From Terrimesophilobacter sp038243605 (GTDB taxonomy: Bacteria > Actinomycetota > Actinomycetes > Actinomycetales > Microbacteriaceae): a stretch of DNA of 64,000 nucleotides. How positions within the stretch are numbered: position 1 is the first letter of the stretch; each line of letters begins with the position of its first letter. A program made the translations under genes and the position numbers. This document shows positions 7,606 through 15,562 of the stretch, one piece after another. The notes under the pieces were generated by a model. That model was not told where the DNA came from and did not search any database. It was given only the letters and a program-made list of their open reading frames with translations. Location of the stretch: NCBI GenBank assembly GCA_038243605.1, contig JBBSQX010000004.1:1-64000 (forward strand). Direction: 5' to 3'.

Positions 7606-9767
7606 GATCGCCTCGCCTTCTGGCTCGGAGCCACCGCTGATTCACTACCGAGATCCGTCGGCTGCGCCGAAGCACGCGGCTCGGACAGGGCGACTCCACC
7701 CCACAGGTCTCGGCTGACTTGGCGAACAATGTGTCCGTCGTGCAGCGCAGGCGACAGGCTGAGGGTTCGGGCCGAGAACCAGCCCGCTGGTGCCCCGTCG
7801 TCAACGACGTTTGCGTAGATGTCGTAGGGCTTCAACGTCATGAAGTCCTCGGCTACCAATCCGGGTGCCATCCTCGCGAGGTCACGGGCATCATCCGGCC
7901 CGAGGCCGAACACGACTTTGTTGCGGGCGTTAGCATCGAACGCTGCACGCATCTGCGGTGGAAGTTGGTCGCGGAACTGGTGTGCAAGATTCCAACTGAC
8001 TCCATAGGAGCGGGAGGTGGCCAGAGCATCCGCGATTGACGTGGGCAGGTGCAGAAACTGTTGCACCTCATCGATGTAGATTGCGGCCGGACGGTCGAGC
8101 GGGCGTTTCTCTGCTGCTCGTTCCAAGGTCGCCATCCATAGCTCGGCCACAACGAGGCTGCCGAGTAGCTGTGCAGCGCCGGGGCCGAGCAGCGCATCAT
8201 TCAGCGGAACCAGGACTGCCTTACCTTCACGGAACACGTCGCGCAGCCGGAACCGTGGACGCGATTGTCCAAGGACGGTGGCGAGGTTCTTGCGGAGCAC
8301 GAACTTGCGCAGCTTGTTCATCGGCGCAGCAATGATCTGTGCGCGTGCTCCAGGTGAAAGTTCTTCGAACCCGGCCCAGAATGAAGCGAGCGTTTGATCG
8401 CCAGCGACCGCGCCGATCACCGTGCGTCGGAACGAGGCATCGGTCAGCAGCCGAGGCAGGTCAAGCAGTGTGTAGGGCTCGTCTCGTTTCTCGCCGGCTC
8501 GGGCAAGGGACAAGAGCCCAGCGTGCAGCAGGTCTTCGGTGCGTGGCCCCCATCCATCTTCGAAGACGGCTTTGAAGGCACTCAGAATGCCGTCGACAAC
8601 CACATCGGTGTTGCGCCCCGCAGCATCCAGCGGATTGAAGCCGACCGGGTTCTCATCCGCAGCGTCGATGATCACGACGCGGTTGGCCAACTCCGCGGGT
8701 ACTCGTTCGGAAATGAAGTCGACAAGCTGGCGTTTGGGGTCGACCAGGACAAGCGGTCGCCCCGAAGCGATGTCCTGCGCAATCAGTGACGCGAACACCA
8801 TCGACTTGCCTGACCCTGTGGGTCCGGTCACGACGAGGTGTTGCATTCGCCCGGGCGTTCGGATACCTACGAGACGAGTGTCGCCAGGGGCGTTCGCGGT
8901 CGCAAAGAGGTTCTCCGTTGTCGAGAGCGATGCTGGTGCTGGCACGAGCCGCGGGTGATGAGCAGGAAGACCGGGAAGTTCTTGGTCCCCGATTGGCCAC
9001 GCAATCAGAGAGAGAAGCTCTGCAACGGAGACACGCATTGGCCAACGTGACGGGATGACCGCGGTATTGAGCCGTTCGATATCTTCGCGCACAAGCTGCA
9101 ACCGAACACCCGGGCTTTGTGCGGTCGCCATCGCACCGACAAGCTCAACGACGAGGCGTTTGCGTCTCTCAGGCGTTGCTGCACTTGCGCCAATCCGGAT
9201 GCATATGTCGAGGGCTGGTTGCTCCGCAGTTGTCTTCATTCGGGATCGCATCTCGGGCGGCGCGAGTTGTTTCCCGTGGCTCAGGGATTTCCAGAGCGGC
9301 GCGCTCGGGTCGGTGATCTTCGTCGGCAGTGTGCGTGGTGGATGGCCGAGTCCGATGATTATTTGAACGACCACTGTTTCGCCTTGGCGGCGAGCACCGA
9401 ACGCGGAGAAGATCGCGCGGATGGTCGAGTCGGCACCGTCGACGCGGATCGGCAAGCCGGGCGGATGGGTGCCGATGTGGCCACCGGCCTCTACCGGCGC
9501 ACGATCACCTGGCTGTGTCGCCACGCTGCGGATGCCGGGCACAAGATCCCGGAGAAGGCGCGCGAGGTGTTCGGCGGCGAAGGGATGAACGCCAAGGAGA
9601 TAGGCGATCCCGTCGTCGGTCACGCGTGTTTCGAGGATGAGCGGGATTGGGGCGTCGGGCTGGGCAAGTCGTGCCAGCAGTTCCCCAACATGGTCGGCTG
9701 TGAGAGGCATTGGCAGGTGCAGGCGTAGAAACATCGGTGGGATCTTCGCGTTACGAGGAGGTGTCAT
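7602..9767 (-). CDS. VirD4/TraG-type conjugation ATPase (coupling-protein-like)
   Basis: A 721-residue P-loop ATPase. Walker A is GPTGSGKS (about residue 328) and Walker B is AIYIDEVQQF (about residue 565). Between them are VLVDPKRQLVDFI and a late SYGVSWNLAHQFRDQ motif, as in VirD4/TraG coupling proteins and HerA/FtsK-like conjugation ATPases. The N-terminal 300 residues contain no obvious membrane helix, unlike canonical VirD4, so it may act as a soluble DNA-pumping or coupling ATPase. GAGGAGG lies in front of the ATG at 9767, and the gene overlaps both neighbours. The role inferred is bringing element DNA to a secretion channel. Confidence 0.82.
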   Translation of the reverse strand: MTPPRNAKIPPMFLRLHLPMPLTADHVGELLARLAQPDAPIPLILETRVTDDGIAYLLGVHPFAAEHLARLLRDLVPGIRSVATQPGDRAPVEAGGHIGTHPPGLPIRVDGADSTIRAIFSAFGARRQGETVVVQIIIGLGHPPRTLPTKITDPSAPLWKSLSHGKQLAPPEMRSRMKTTAEQPALDICIRIGASAATPERRKRLVVELVGAMATAQSPGVRLQLVREDIERLNTAVIPSRWPMRVSVAELLSLIAWPIGDQELPGLPAHHPRLVPAPASLSTTENLFATANAPGDTRLVGIRTPGRMQHLVVTGPTGSGKSMVFASLIAQDIASGRPLVLVDPKRQLVDFISERVPAELANRVVIIDAADENPVGFNPLDAAGRNTDVVVDGILSAFKAVFEDGWGPRTEDLLHAGLLSLARAGEKRDEPYTLLDLPRLLTDASFRRTVIGAVAGDQTLASFWAGFEELSPGARAQIIAAPMNKLRKFVLRKNLATVLGQSRPRFRLRDVFREGKAVLVPLNDALLGPGAAQLLGSLVVAELWMATLERAAEKRPLDRPAAIYIDEVQQFLHLPTSIADALATSRSYGVSWNLAHQFRDQLPPQMRAAFDANARNKVVFGLGPDDARDLARMAPGLVAEDFMTLKPYDIYANVVDDGAPAGWFSARTLSLSPALHDGHIVRQVSRDLWGGVALSEPRASAQPTDLGSESAVAPSQKARRS

Positions 9768-9960
9768 GGCCTACCTCCTCACTGCCCTGAGCGACGCGTT
9801 TGTGCTCTTGACGTGCTTCGTTCTCCAGCTGCGCTTGTTCCAGCGAATGCTGGATCAGCGCGTCATTGAGCAGGTTCTGGTCAGGGCTTTCGTGAAGCTC
9901 GCTGAAGACCCACACCTTGCGCCCTTCACTCTTTCGGTATCTGCGATTAGTTCGACTCAT
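9751..9960 (-). CDS. Small charged hypothetical protein (69 aa)
   Basis: Starts MSRTNRRYRKSEGRK at the ATG at 9960, behind an AAGGAAAGGAGG ribosome binding site; an in-frame TTG 9 nt earlier is less likely. A basic N-terminus is followed by an acidic, Gln-rich helical part (HSLEQAQLENEARQEHKR). It is the first gene behind the TTGACA promoter at 10041-10069 and overlaps the start of the TraG-like gene by 17 bp. No domain is recognised. A DNA-binding or accessory transfer role is possible only by analogy. Confidence 0.7.
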   Translation of the reverse strand: MSRTNRRYRKSEGRKVWVFSELHESPDQNLLNDALIQHSLEQAQLENEARQEHKRVAQGSEEVGHDTSS

Positions 9961-10040
9961 GGCGGCCAACCTCCTTTCCTTGTGCCGAGCAATTGGTGCT
10001 GCCGGGGGCGGAAAACTCGGGGTTTGAGATCGGAAACCCT

Positions 10041-10069
10041 GTTATGAACTCATAGCGTCGAGTTGTCAA
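10041..10069 (-). promoter_or_regulatory. Sigma-70-type promoter for the 9960-to-5448 transfer operon
   Basis: On the minus strand TTGACA (10069-10064) is followed after 17 bp by CATAAC (10046-10041). The -35 matches consensus fully and the -10 at four of six positions with ideal spacing. It lies about 80 bp upstream of the first gene of the operon. Confidence 0.65.
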
Positions 10070-10122
10070 GGGTTGTTGTCGATTCCGCAACGACCTATCG
10101 GGGGTGAACATGCTCATGGTTC

Positions 10123-10326
10123 TCACCACCTGTTCCGTCTGGCTCGCATGACCAAGACCAGCGCCCAGATGGCGGCGACGAGCACTGCGATGAGCACGAT
10201 CCAGCCCCAGAATTGCGCCAAGAATTGCAGCGCAACCCAGAGTGCGATGATGCCTCCGAGGAGCAGCAGGCAGAGGTCGAAAAAGCGCTGTGCAATGTTC
10301 TTCGGAGTGGGTTCTTTGTCGGCCAT
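10123..10326 (-). CDS. Small two-helix membrane protein (67 aa)
   Basis: A short protein with two hydrophobic segments, FFDLCLLLLGGIIALWVALQ and WGWIVLIAVLVAAIWALVLV, a charged N-terminus (MADKEPTPKN) and a basic end (MRARRNRW). This looks like a small integral membrane protein with both ends in the cytoplasm. It is the last gene of the 13739-to-10123 operon, beginning 3 bp after the methyltransferase stop. Holin-like or transfer-channel accessory roles are possible, but no family is recognised. Confidence 0.65.
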   Translation of the reverse strand: MADKEPTPKNIAQRFFDLCLLLLGGIIALWVALQFLAQFWGWIVLIAVLVAAIWALVLVMRARRNRW

Positions 10327-10329
10327 GGG

Positions 10330-10926
10330 TCATCGCTCCTGTTCTCCGGTGAAGTCACTCGGGACTGGGTATCCGGGGATGGTGATGTCGGACTGGATCT
10401 CGTTGCCCCACACACTCCAGTCGCGGTGGCTATTCGGACGTTGCCGCGCGAACAGCTCCAGGTAGGGGCCATCGAGGACGCGTTCGATGAGGGGGATCAT
10501 TTCCTCGGGCTTGTGGGAGTGTTCCTGTCTGGGGAAATGCAGCGTCGAGCGTTGGCCACGGAACTTGAATGGAGCCTTCCCGCGAGTGCCGTGAAGGAGG
10601 AGTTCGTGGGAGCCTCGGAAGTAGAGGCCGAGTCCCATGTAGTACTTGTCCCAGGCGGCGTTGGTCTTGTAGTCGAAGCCCCACGCCTTCATCACCTCAA
10701 GGCCCGCCGGTAGCGCGGCGTTGGTGACCCAGAGCAGCAGCGTGGCGTTGTCGTCGGCAAGCTCCTTAACCGGCATGCCTTTGATGCGATCGAGTGTCAT
10801 TAGCTCGTAGTGCTTGACCGCTCCGCGGGCACCCTTCTGGTGGATGTCCCAGGGTGGGTCGGCATAAACTACCTTGAATTTTTTGCTCGGCGTGACCAGC
10901 TCGGTGGCCGTGTTGTTGGTGCTCAT
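10330..10926 (-). CDS. MT-A70 family adenine-N6 DNA methyltransferase
   Basis: A 198-residue protein of the MT-A70 family. The catalytic motif is YADPPWDI (about residue 22), the DPPW tetrad of beta-class adenine N6-methyltransferases. An ATLLLWVTNAALPAGLEVM stretch, GSHELLLHGTRGK and PYLELFARQRPN follow, all conserved in the phage and plasmid branch of the family. AAAGGAGG precedes the ATG. It most likely methylates adenines in the element's own DNA as protection from host restriction; no cognate endonuclease is beside it. It overlaps its upstream neighbour by 4 bp. Confidence 0.88.
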   Translation of the reverse strand: MSTNNTATELVTPSKKFKVVYADPPWDIHQKGARGAVKHYELMTLDRIKGMPVKELADDNATLLLWVTNAALPAGLEVMKAWGFDYKTNAAWDKYYMGLGLYFRGSHELLLHGTRGKAPFKFRGQRSTLHFPRQEHSHKPEEMIPLIERVLDGPYLELFARQRPNSHRDWSVWGNEIQSDITIPGYPVPSDFTGEQER

Positions 10927-11156
10927 CGGGTGGTTCCTCCTTTCATCTCCGTACCTCTGGCAGCGCGGATCGCGTGTTGCTGGTGTGGACGTATGGTTAT
11001 GGGCTCTCGGTCAAGTTCGCGCAATGTTCCGATCGGTCTGGCTGCGAAGCGACGCGACAGGTGATCGGAATATCGACTGACAGAGGTGACGGCGTCGAGA
11101 TCGTCTTGGTCGGTGGCAGCGATCATTGATGTTGTGGAATTGGCAACGATGTTCAC
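10923..11156 (-). CDS. Small hypothetical protein (77 aa)
   Basis: GTG start at 11156 with GAGGAGG upstream. The start overlaps the VWA gene stop (GTGA) and the stop overlaps the methyltransferase ATG (ATGA). The sequence is polar with many Arg/Thr/Asp residues (YSDHLSRRFAARPIG, ELDREPITIRPHQQHAIR) and has no membrane segment or known motif. Strong translational coupling supports it as a real member of the operon. Function unknown. Confidence 0.65.
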   Translation of the reverse strand: MNIVANSTTSMIAATDQDDLDAVTSVSRYSDHLSRRFAARPIGTLRELDREPITIRPHQQHAIRAARGTEMKGGTTR

Positions 11157-11872
11157 GCTGGTGCCTCCTCGGTGGCGGAATCACGGCCGGTTGTACCGAT
11201 GAAGCGGCGTCCGCGACGACCGACCGTCAGCTCACCGAACAGCGCACGGGCGACGGCGCCCGGTGGGTCGTCGTGACCGATCCGGAGGCCGACAATCCTG
11301 TCGTCGTCCGCTGCGATGGGAGGGTTCGTGTTCAGCCCCATGGCGAGCACGGCTCCCGGGAAGTTGCGCAGCCGCTCGAGGACGTTGTCGGTGTCGAACA
11401 GCTGCCAGTCCGTCAACACCACCAGCCGAACCTCGTGCTTGGGGAAGCTCGCCGCGATCTCCTCCGCCCGGGTGAGACTGGGGCCGAGGACGCTTGAACC
11501 AGCCGCGAATCGCGGTATCCGAAGGTCGCGCTCGAGTCGTTCTTGGAACCGGTAGCTGCCGAGTTTGCCCGGTTCAACATCACCGTGGGGAGTGTCGAAG
11601 TGCAGCACCCCGCCCAGGCACTTCCCGCAGGAGCACCATTCCTGCAGTGCTTCGAAAGCAAGCTGCGCTTCCTCATAGCGGTTGCCGACCGGGTCGCCTC
11701 CACCCGGCAGCGACACCGAGCCGGAGTCATCGAAGATCGGAAGTACCAGCCGGGGCTGGCGCGGGCAAAACCCCGGCCAGCCCAGTTCGATGACAGCTTC
11801 CTTCTTCGGTTTGCGTGCGGGAGGCACTTCCCCGACCAGGGCGCTGGGTTGCAGACGCGGCAGGAGGCTCAT
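11153..11872 (-). CDS. von Willebrand factor A-like domain protein
   Basis: A 239-residue soluble protein whose centre looks like a VWA (metal-ion-dependent adhesion) fold. The MIDAS-type motif DDSGSV (about residue 48) follows the hydrophobic strand RLVLPIF, and the later VRLVVLTDWQLFD strand resembles the VLTDG strand of VWA domains. A cysteine cluster EWCSCGKCLGG (about residue 80) could bind a metal. It has no signal peptide, so it is probably cytoplasmic. It is encoded directly before the membrane protein at 11869-12960 in a 4 bp overlap series that also includes a VWA lipoprotein, suggesting one complex. Substrate or partner unknown. Confidence 0.65.
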   Translation of the reverse strand: MSLLPRLQPSALVGEVPPARKPKKEAVIELGWPGFCPRQPRLVLPIFDDSGSVSLPGGGDPVGNRYEEAQLAFEALQEWCSCGKCLGGVLHFDTPHGDVEPGKLGSYRFQERLERDLRIPRFAAGSSVLGPSLTRAEEIAASFPKHEVRLVVLTDWQLFDTDNVLERLRNFPGAVLAMGLNTNPPIAADDDRIVGLRIGHDDPPGAVARALFGELTVGRRGRRFIGTTGRDSATEEAPA

Positions 11873-12960
11873 GCTCCGCTCCCGTCTTCGCGGGCGCGGC
11901 GTCCGACAACGGGCTCGGGCTCGACGGCGGGGCCGTGTCCGGCCACGCCCGGGTTGCGGCGCAGCACACGATGCTTGAGTCCCTCGTAGGTGAGCAGCGC
12001 CGCTTGTCCGCGAACCTCGTGCTCGTCGCGGATCGACGTGTCCTCGGCTTGTCTTTCCAGCGCGGCCTTCAGCGGCTGGCTGGTGGCCAGAGCCACCTGA
12101 CGTTTGAGGGTGCGTTCGTAGTCCTTCTCGGCAGTGTCGATCGCGTCCGCGATCTCATCGGTGACGACATAGCTGGAGATGAAGCTGGCAGCGGCGATGC
12201 CCGCCGCCAGCGCCCCGTAGACGAGGCCGCTGAGTGGCCCATCAATAGTGGAGCGCAGCGCGAAGATCCCGGTCGAGATCAGCAAGCCCACTGTTGCTCC
12301 TGTGTAGACGAGCGCCTTGACGATGTGTTTGCCGTCATCTGTGCCGTCGAACAGGTGGGCGAAGGGCTCTTGCTTTTTGGTGAGGTTGGTCCGCTCGATT
12401 TTGCGTTTGCTCGCCATGCGTAGGTCTTTGACCTCACTACCGACCAGCCCCGCCGTGACGACGGCGACACCGGCAGCTAGCCCCTGGATGAGCGCCAGCT
12501 CGGGGATCTCGCCGTAGTAGATCTGCGCCCCCGCCTGGCCCGCAACGTCCCCGAGCAGGAGCAGCCCGGTGCGAACCATGAACCATGCCTTCTGGCCTTG
12601 CTTGCGGCGCACGAACGGGCTTAGGGCTGCGATTGTGCGCTCGAGGCGCCGCTGGGCTCGTTTGACCAATCGGCGGTGTCGGCGACTGAGGTGCTCCGCC
12701 GTTTCGGCCTGCTCTTTCAAACCCGAGTGGGCGATCAGTGCCGGACGGGACTGCAGGATGCCCTCAGCCGTCCAGAGCGGTTCCTGCTCGCGCCCGAAGG
12801 CATCGAGTTCGTTCTCAACATGCAGGGCTGGCCCGGCCAGACCGTCGATGCGGTGTGCTTCATCGACCTGCTGCAGGCTGAGATTGCTGTATTCGGTGAT
12901 CCGTTCATCTGTCGGGTCGTAGGAGCCGCTGGTGTTCTTGGTGATGGCCATGACGGTCAC
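11869..12960 (-). CDS. Membrane protein of the VWA cluster (about 363 aa)
   Basis: A long, charged N-terminal half (including HLSRRHRRLVKRAQRRLERT, residues about 95-120) precedes hydrophobic segments around residues 140-190 and 235-290 (VVTAGLVGSEV, YTGATVGLLISTGIFAL, GLVYGALAAGIAAASFISS) and a Glu/Arg-rich cytoplasmic tail. I count three or four membrane helices. Starts: GTG at 12960 overlaps the upstream stop (GTGA) as elsewhere in the operon, while ATG at 12951 is the alternative. No enzymatic motif is seen. Lying between two VWA proteins, it may form the membrane anchor or channel of a shared assembly. Confidence 0.6.
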   Translation of the reverse strand: MTVMAITKNTSGSYDPTDERITEYSNLSLQQVDEAHRIDGLAGPALHVENELDAFGREQEPLWTAEGILQSRPALIAHSGLKEQAETAEHLSRRHRRLVKRAQRRLERTIAALSPFVRRKQGQKAWFMVRTGLLLLGDVAGQAGAQIYYGEIPELALIQGLAAGVAVVTAGLVGSEVKDLRMASKRKIERTNLTKKQEPFAHLFDGTDDGKHIVKALVYTGATVGLLISTGIFALRSTIDGPLSGLVYGALAAGIAAASFISSYVVTDEIADAIDTAEKDYERTLKRQVALATSQPLKAALERQAEDTSIRDEHEVRGQAALLTYEGLKHRVLRRNPGVAGHGPAVEPEPVVGRRAREDGSGA

Positions 12961-13739
12961 CGCCCCGCCGTGTAGTCGGTCACGGAGACGCAGGCCTTCG
13001 CACCGGTCTTCACGCACAGTGCGTTGTAGAACGCCACCAGACCTTCGACCAGCGCAGACGGTGCCGGGTCGCCGTCAACACGGCCAAGACCCGCCACGGT
13101 GATGCTCGCACCCGGCAGTGCCGGGACGCTCACCGTGGCGGCCAGATCGGCGGCCTGCGCCGGAGTCAGTACCTGCGACTGCAGGTCGGTGCCAATGTTG
13201 TTCAGACCGTCAGTCAGCACATACAGGTGCAGCTCGTAGCCGTCGCCGAGCTGCGACGCATACTCCCCAGCCAGCCGATAGACGGAAGTGATGTCCGAGC
13301 CGCCACCCGGTAGCGCTGTGATGGCAGCACCATACTTGGTGGTGATCTCGCCCATCACGTCTCCGACAAGTTTGTCGACCCTGCGCAGGCGTGCATTGTC
13401 GGTGGCACCCGACAACGTGAGGTCACCGTTATAGATGGTGACCGTTGCCCCGCTCGAGGCGGAGAACGCGCGAACCATGAGGTGGCCACCGCAGATGGCC
13501 GTGCGCCGGACGACGTCTGCGGTGATCACCAGCCGTTCGGTAGCGATTGTATCGCCGGAGCTGGAGCCGCTGCCGTCGATCTCAACGTCGGCGGCAACCT
13601 GCTTGTCGGGTGTGCAGGTGGCAAGGATTGCTTGGTCGGAACTGGTGTTGGCGTTCAGAGAAGAGCACGCCGTGAGCGTGAGCGCTGCGCCGAGGGCGCA
13701 GACAGCCGCGCCTACGCGCAGTACGGTGAAGGTGGTCAA
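12957..13739 (-). CDS. VWA-type secreted lipoprotein
   Basis: A 260-residue protein from a TTG start at 13739. The signal peptide AVCALGAALTLTAC ends in a lipobox with Cys at about residue 25, so it should be anchored outside the membrane. The mature part holds a VWA-like domain: VEIDGSGSS (MIDAS-type DxSxS) at about residue 55, LHLYVLTDGLNNIG at about residue 172, and a terminal AGLGRVDGDPAP. It is the first gene of the operon running down to 10123 and diverges from the paralogue pair at 13920. An extracellular adhesion or assembly role is plausible. Unlike the cytoplasmic VWA protein, it has a recognisable TDG motif. Confidence 0.72.
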   Translation of the reverse strand: MTTFTVLRVGAAVCALGAALTLTACSSLNANTSSDQAILATCTPDKQVAADVEIDGSGSSSGDTIATERLVITADVVRRTAICGGHLMVRAFSASSGATVTIYNGDLTLSGATDNARLRRVDKLVGDVMGEITTKYGAAITALPGGGSDITSVYRLAGEYASQLGDGYELHLYVLTDGLNNIGTDLQSQVLTPAQAADLAATVSVPALPGASITVAGLGRVDGDPAPSALVEGLVAFYNALCVKTGAKACVSVTDYTAGR

Positions 13740-13793
13740 TGGGTTCTCTCTTTCGTTCTTTCACAGGGACAGGGATGGGGATTGATTCGGCCG

Positions 13794-13825
13794 GGGAGCG
13801 ATGCAATTGACGTTGCATCGCTCCC
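13794..13825. promoter_or_regulatory. Perfect 13 bp inverted repeat between divergent operons
   Basis: GGGAGCGATGCAA and TTGCATCGCTCCC are exact reverse complements around a 6 bp spacer, 55 bp in front of the VWA lipoprotein and about 95 bp before the paralogue pair. There is no U-tract on either side, so an operator or an RNA hairpin in the leader is likelier than a terminator. Confidence 0.55.
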
Positions 13826-13919
13826 GCTTACGACATATGAAGTTGTTGACTCCAGTCTGATTCGCGTCGCAGTCTGCGTCACTGACAAGAAACTGACACG
13901 CTGGGAAGGAGACCGACCC

Positions 13920-14723
13920 ATGAAGGACGATCCGACCCGCCTCAGACTCCGCGAGGAGCTGCGCCAGCTTCGGCGCGGAAACGGCAACCTCTCCGCCGAC
14001 CGAATCGCCGTCTCCGAAGAACTTGTCAATGTCATAGGCATGGGCAGCGCTGAACAGGCGTACGCGACATTCGTGGACATGCTCAAGCGATACGCGGTCG
14101 AACCAGAAGGAGACATCCGCGCGTTCCTGGAGACCTGCGGTGTTGGCCTTGAGGGAGACACGTTGAATGAGCGACTTGCTGCCTACGCGGCGGTTCACTT
14201 CGTTGACCCGCGGACCGCGCTTCGGCGCAGCGACCGCGGCGCAGATAAGTTGGCCACGATCTTCCGCGATGAAATCCTGTTCAACCGCCCGTGGGGGAAC
14301 ATCATCCTCTACCAATTCGGCGACCAGGTGAACGCCAGCGTGGCCCTGCACATCGACCCGCAAGCCGAGTACAAACCTCCAGCAGTGTGGATCAACGACG
14401 AGGAGTTGCAGGGACTCGCGTTCGAGTTCAAAGACACCGGTGCCCCGACCGGATATCTCCGTGCACTCGAGCACGTTGACGGTTATGAGCTTCAACGCGA
14501 CAAGCCCTGGCTCTACAAGATCGACGTCAACTGGCGCATGCCGGTTTGGCCACAATGGGTACTCGGTGCACAACTCGCCGACAACCGCCTCGTATTGAAA
14601 CTGCAGACCCAACGCAACTTCATGACCGAAGCCACCATCACCTGGGGCGGTGAGATCGAAGAGATGCCCGCGGTGAACGAACCGTTCAAAAGCTTCACGA
14701 CGGAGGGAGGTGGCGACCAGTGA
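13920..14723 (+). CDS. Hypothetical protein, paralogue 1 of a tandem pair (267 aa)
   Basis: Begins MKDDPTRLRLREELRQLRRG at the ATG at 13920 (GGAAGGAG upstream); the longer in-frame extension to 13482 is antisense to the lipoprotein. It shares many blocks with the next gene: EGD.RA..ETCGVG, DRGA, RP.GN and MPVWP.W.LGA. The N-terminal half is helical, with a likely beta-rich C-terminal half (WINDEELQGLAFEF, WRMPVWPQWVLGAQLADNRL). There is no signal peptide or membrane segment. I do not recognise the family. Divergent from the VWA operon, it may belong to the same system. Confidence 0.7.
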   Translation: MKDDPTRLRLREELRQLRRGNGNLSADRIAVSEELVNVIGMGSAEQAYATFVDMLKRYAVEPEGDIRAFLETCGVGLEGDTLNERLAAYAAVHFVDPRTALRRSDRGADKLATIFRDEILFNRPWGNIILYQFGDQVNASVALHIDPQAEYKPPAVWINDEELQGLAFEFKDTGAPTGYLRALEHVDGYELQRDKPWLYKIDVNWRMPVWPQWVLGAQLADNRLVLKLQTQRNFMTEATITWGGEIEEMPAVNEPFKSFTTEGGGDQ

Positions 14724-15526
14724 AGGATGATCCCCTGAGGCTCGATCTCCTTGAAGATCTACGCCTCATCAGGCTCGGCACCGGCGAATTCTCGATCGAG
14801 CGACTGACCTTCGCCGAATCCCTAACCGACTTCCTCGGGCGCGGCAGCGTCGAGCAAGCCTTCACGTCACTGCTGGACTACCTGGCTCAACAAGGCGGCG
14901 ATCTCGAAGGAGACGTTCGCGCCTACTTCGAAACCTGCGGGGTAGGTATATCTCTGGACAACCTCGACCTACGGCTCAAGGAATACGCCACCGGGCACCG
15001 CGTCGATCAGCGCACGGCATTGCGGCGAAGCGACCGTGGGGCTGCTCGACTGAGCTATATCATTCGCGACTCCTACCTCTACGAGCGACCGATGGGAAAC
15101 CTCGTCGCCTTCCAGCACGGAGCCCTGATCAACGTGAACGTGTCGATCGAAGTCATCGAACAGTCGCAGTACCGGCGGCCACAGGTGTACATCAATGACG
15201 TGCTCCAGGACGGTTTGGAGTTCACCCTGCACGAATCCGAGACCCACCCCATGCTCCTCGAAGGGAAGCAGTCATTCTGGGATATCCCACTGAATATAGA
15301 CGCCAGCGAAGACGATCCACTCGCGACCGTACACATCGCCTGGGTCATGCCCGTGTGGCCAACATGGTCACTCGGAGCAACCTTCCTTGACAGTCGGCTC
15401 TACGCCAAGCTCAGCGTCAGCCGCAACAACTTTGTCGAGATGGACATCCACTGGGCCAATGAAGAAAGCGCGAGTTCACGGGATCGACCGCTCCTTGACC
15501 GGGGAGACGCACGAGAAGCTTCTTGA
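14720..15526 (+). CDS. Hypothetical protein, paralogue 2 of a tandem pair (268 aa)
   Basis: Clear paralogue of the preceding gene over the full length: MKDDPLRLDLLEDLRLIRLG at the start, DLEGDVRAYFETCGVG, HRVDQRTALRRSDRGA in the middle and WVMPVWPTWSLGATFLDSRL near the end. Its GTG overlaps the upstream TGA, so the two are translated together, perhaps as a heteromer. The C-terminal 20 residues are charged and unique. There are no catalytic motifs, signal peptide or membrane helices that I can see. The pair probably arose by tandem duplication followed by long divergence. Confidence 0.7.
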   Translation: MKDDPLRLDLLEDLRLIRLGTGEFSIERLTFAESLTDFLGRGSVEQAFTSLLDYLAQQGGDLEGDVRAYFETCGVGISLDNLDLRLKEYATGHRVDQRTALRRSDRGAARLSYIIRDSYLYERPMGNLVAFQHGALINVNVSIEVIEQSQYRRPQVYINDVLQDGLEFTLHESETHPMLLEGKQSFWDIPLNIDASEDDPLATVHIAWVMPVWPTWSLGATFLDSRLYAKLSVSRNNFVEMDIHWANEESASSRDRPLLDRGDAREAS

Positions 15527-15562
15527 CTCATTCCCGCTCATGCTTCATAGTCATGCGCAGAT

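Noticed and set aside
9947..10333. Minus-strand frame of about 128 codons between the two transfer operons.
   Set aside because: It overlaps the small membrane protein in another frame and contains the TTGACA promoter; only the 56-codon end resembles nothing known and lacks a ribosome binding site.
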